Shown here piece by piece: positions 63,284 to 64,000 of a DNA stretch of 64,000 bases. Location: positions 372,001 through 436,000 of the forward strand of contig CAWGTB010000005.1 of the NCBI GenBank assembly GCA_963825405.1. Reading direction: 5' to 3'. This DNA comes from JACPNO01 sp963825405 (lineage in GTDB: Bacteria; Acidobacteriota; Terriglobia; Bryobacterales; Bryobacteraceae). Both the position numbers and the translations under genes were made by a program. Positions within the stretch are counted from its first letter, which is position 1. Every line of letters starts with the position of its first letter. Below the pieces are notes generated by a model, which was not told where the DNA came from, searched no databases, and saw only the letters and a program-made list of their open reading frames with translations.

Positions 63284-64000
63284 TGGACCAGTTTCACCCG
63301 GGACGCGCCCGTAGTGCCTCCCGCTCCCGGGTTGGTGCTGCCGACGTTATACGGCCCGGCATAGAGAGCGCAGTAGGGATCATTGCCGTTGGTGTTTTTC
63401 TTGTAATAATCGCTGGTGCCCGGACCATTGGCCAGGAGAAGGAATTGTCCATAGCCGATCACGTTGGTGTGGCTGGGGTCCAAAGGATCGACGATGGGCG
63501 CCGGCAACAGCCTGCGGCCGTTATGGATCGCGGCTAAATAGGCACTGACCGTATTGTCGGTGGTATCGGAGTCCTGGCTCACCCGTTCATCCAGATATCC
63601 AGCTTCACTCGCCTTGTTCCCGCTGGTGAGAATGGCGTTGATATTCGTGCCCACTGCCAGCGGCTGCGCCTGCGTGACATTGAGCACTTCTTGTTCGATG
63701 ACGCTGTTGGAATTGGATCCCCAGTAACCGCTAAGACTGGAGCCCCAATTCGTGACCACGGCGGTCTTCGAAGCATTCGAATCTCCCGAGCAGGGTGGGG
63801 AGACGAAGCATTTGTCCGGATTGGCGGGCCCACAGCCTGTGCGCGAGCCGTTGTACTGCGGCCATTGAATATCGTAGGAATTGCCGACGACCAGGCCGAA
63901 GTTTGGGCCGATTGTATTGGTGCTGACTCCCGTGTACGGAGACAGGCCTTGCGGGAACGAAGTGATGGCGATTTGCGCCGCGGTGCCGCTCGAAACCACA
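63280..64000 (-). CDS. TadG-like pilus assembly protein (partial, N-terminus outside window)
   Basis: The frame is open through the right edge, so the true start is outside. About 239 visible residues: SGTAAQIAITSFPQGLSPYT, FVSPPCSGDSNASKTAVVTN, WGSSLSGYWGSNSNSVIEQE, HTNVIGYGQFLLLANGPGTS. Asn/Ser/Gly-rich extracellular sequence of the TadG/TadE-G type, with paired Cys. It is inferred to be TadG-like from its position ahead of two TadE genes, with four-base overlap. Confidence 0.65.
   Translation of the reverse strand, partial: VVSSGTAAQIAITSFPQGLSPYTGVSTNTIGPNFGLVVGNSYDIQWPQYNGSRTGCGPANPDKCFVSPPCSGDSNASKTAVVTNWGSSLSGYWGSNSNSVIEQEVLNVTQAQPLAVGTNINAILTSGNKASEAGYLDERVSQDSDTTDNTVSAYLAAIHNGRRLLPAPIVDPLDPSHTNVIGYGQFLLLANGPGTSDYYKKNTNGNDPYCALYAGPYNVGSTNPGAGGTTGASRVKLVQ

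Overview
The window is GC-rich, gene-dense bacterial chromosome, most consistent with an acidobacterium of the Bryobacterales/Solibacter type. This is inferred from gene content: a VWFA protein of the acidobacterial type, a basic protein with SASARRRIAAAQKKRW-like repeats, Tad-type pilus genes, GMC/gluconate dehydrogenase genes and many small palindromic repeats at gene ends. No rRNA, tRNA, CRISPR array or prophage was seen. The molecule enters inside an ATP-grasp gene and leaves inside a Tad pilus gene.

Layout. 0-4 kb: ATP-grasp enzyme (partial), small secreted, basic and membrane proteins, and an M20-type peptidase whose metal ligands look altered. 4-14 kb: a radical SAM selenoprotein with a CUAEP tail (minus strand), then nadA, moaA, glutamine-dependent NAD synthetase, a YncE/phosphoesterase fusion and a GH57 glucan enzyme. 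14-19.9 kb, minus strand: a secreted protein, bifunctional nuclease, miaB, a VapBC pair, a SIS-domain sugar isomerase/deaminase and a secretin. 20-30.5 kb: an AAA+ ATPase, an AhpD-like selenoprotein (minus), an MscS channel, and a six-gene efflux operon (TetR, TolC, HlyD, two ABC ATPases, two ABC-2 permeases). 30.4-36.3 kb: an arginine-deiminase-family enzyme with an APC permease, a Gfo/Idh oxidoreductase, a SUMF1 protein, ApbE and an RRM protein. 36.4-44 kb: glycogen phosphorylase, a CpaE-like protein, a two-subunit GMC dehydrogenase, a zinc-ribbon protein and an ankyrin protein. 44-48.5 kb, minus strand: hemH, ftsH, tilS. 48.5-54.6 kb: STAS protein, FGGY kinase, kdsC, DinB, an SPL-type radical SAM protein, queA, corA. 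54.6-60.9 kb: a REP-associated transposase, a VWFA protein and rluD (minus), then ECF sigma, anti-sigma, two DUF4097-like proteins and an ABC ATPase. 60.9-64 kb: a beta-lactamase/TPR protein and a TadE-TadE-TadG run.

Two signals stand out. First, two genes carry an in-frame UGA at exactly the residue where the family has Sec or Cys (CUAEP tail at 4285-4287; CxxU in an AhpD-like protein at 21664-21666). Each UGA is followed by a hairpin with a GU loop at the spacing of a bacterial SECIS, so the organism very likely makes selenocysteine. Second, nine copies of a REP-like palindrome (core GGGCGGGTTTSAAACCCGCCC with CTAC on one side) sit at gene ends, supply stop codons and once lie inside a REP-associated tyrosine transposase gene.

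Quality caveat: genes at about 4.2-13.4 kb and 50-60.5 kb, and a few elsewhere, are broken by many isolated frameshifts, nearly all explained by single extra bases outside homopolymers. Reading across them restores conserved, partly essential proteins, so I treat them as sequence errors and give whole-gene spans.
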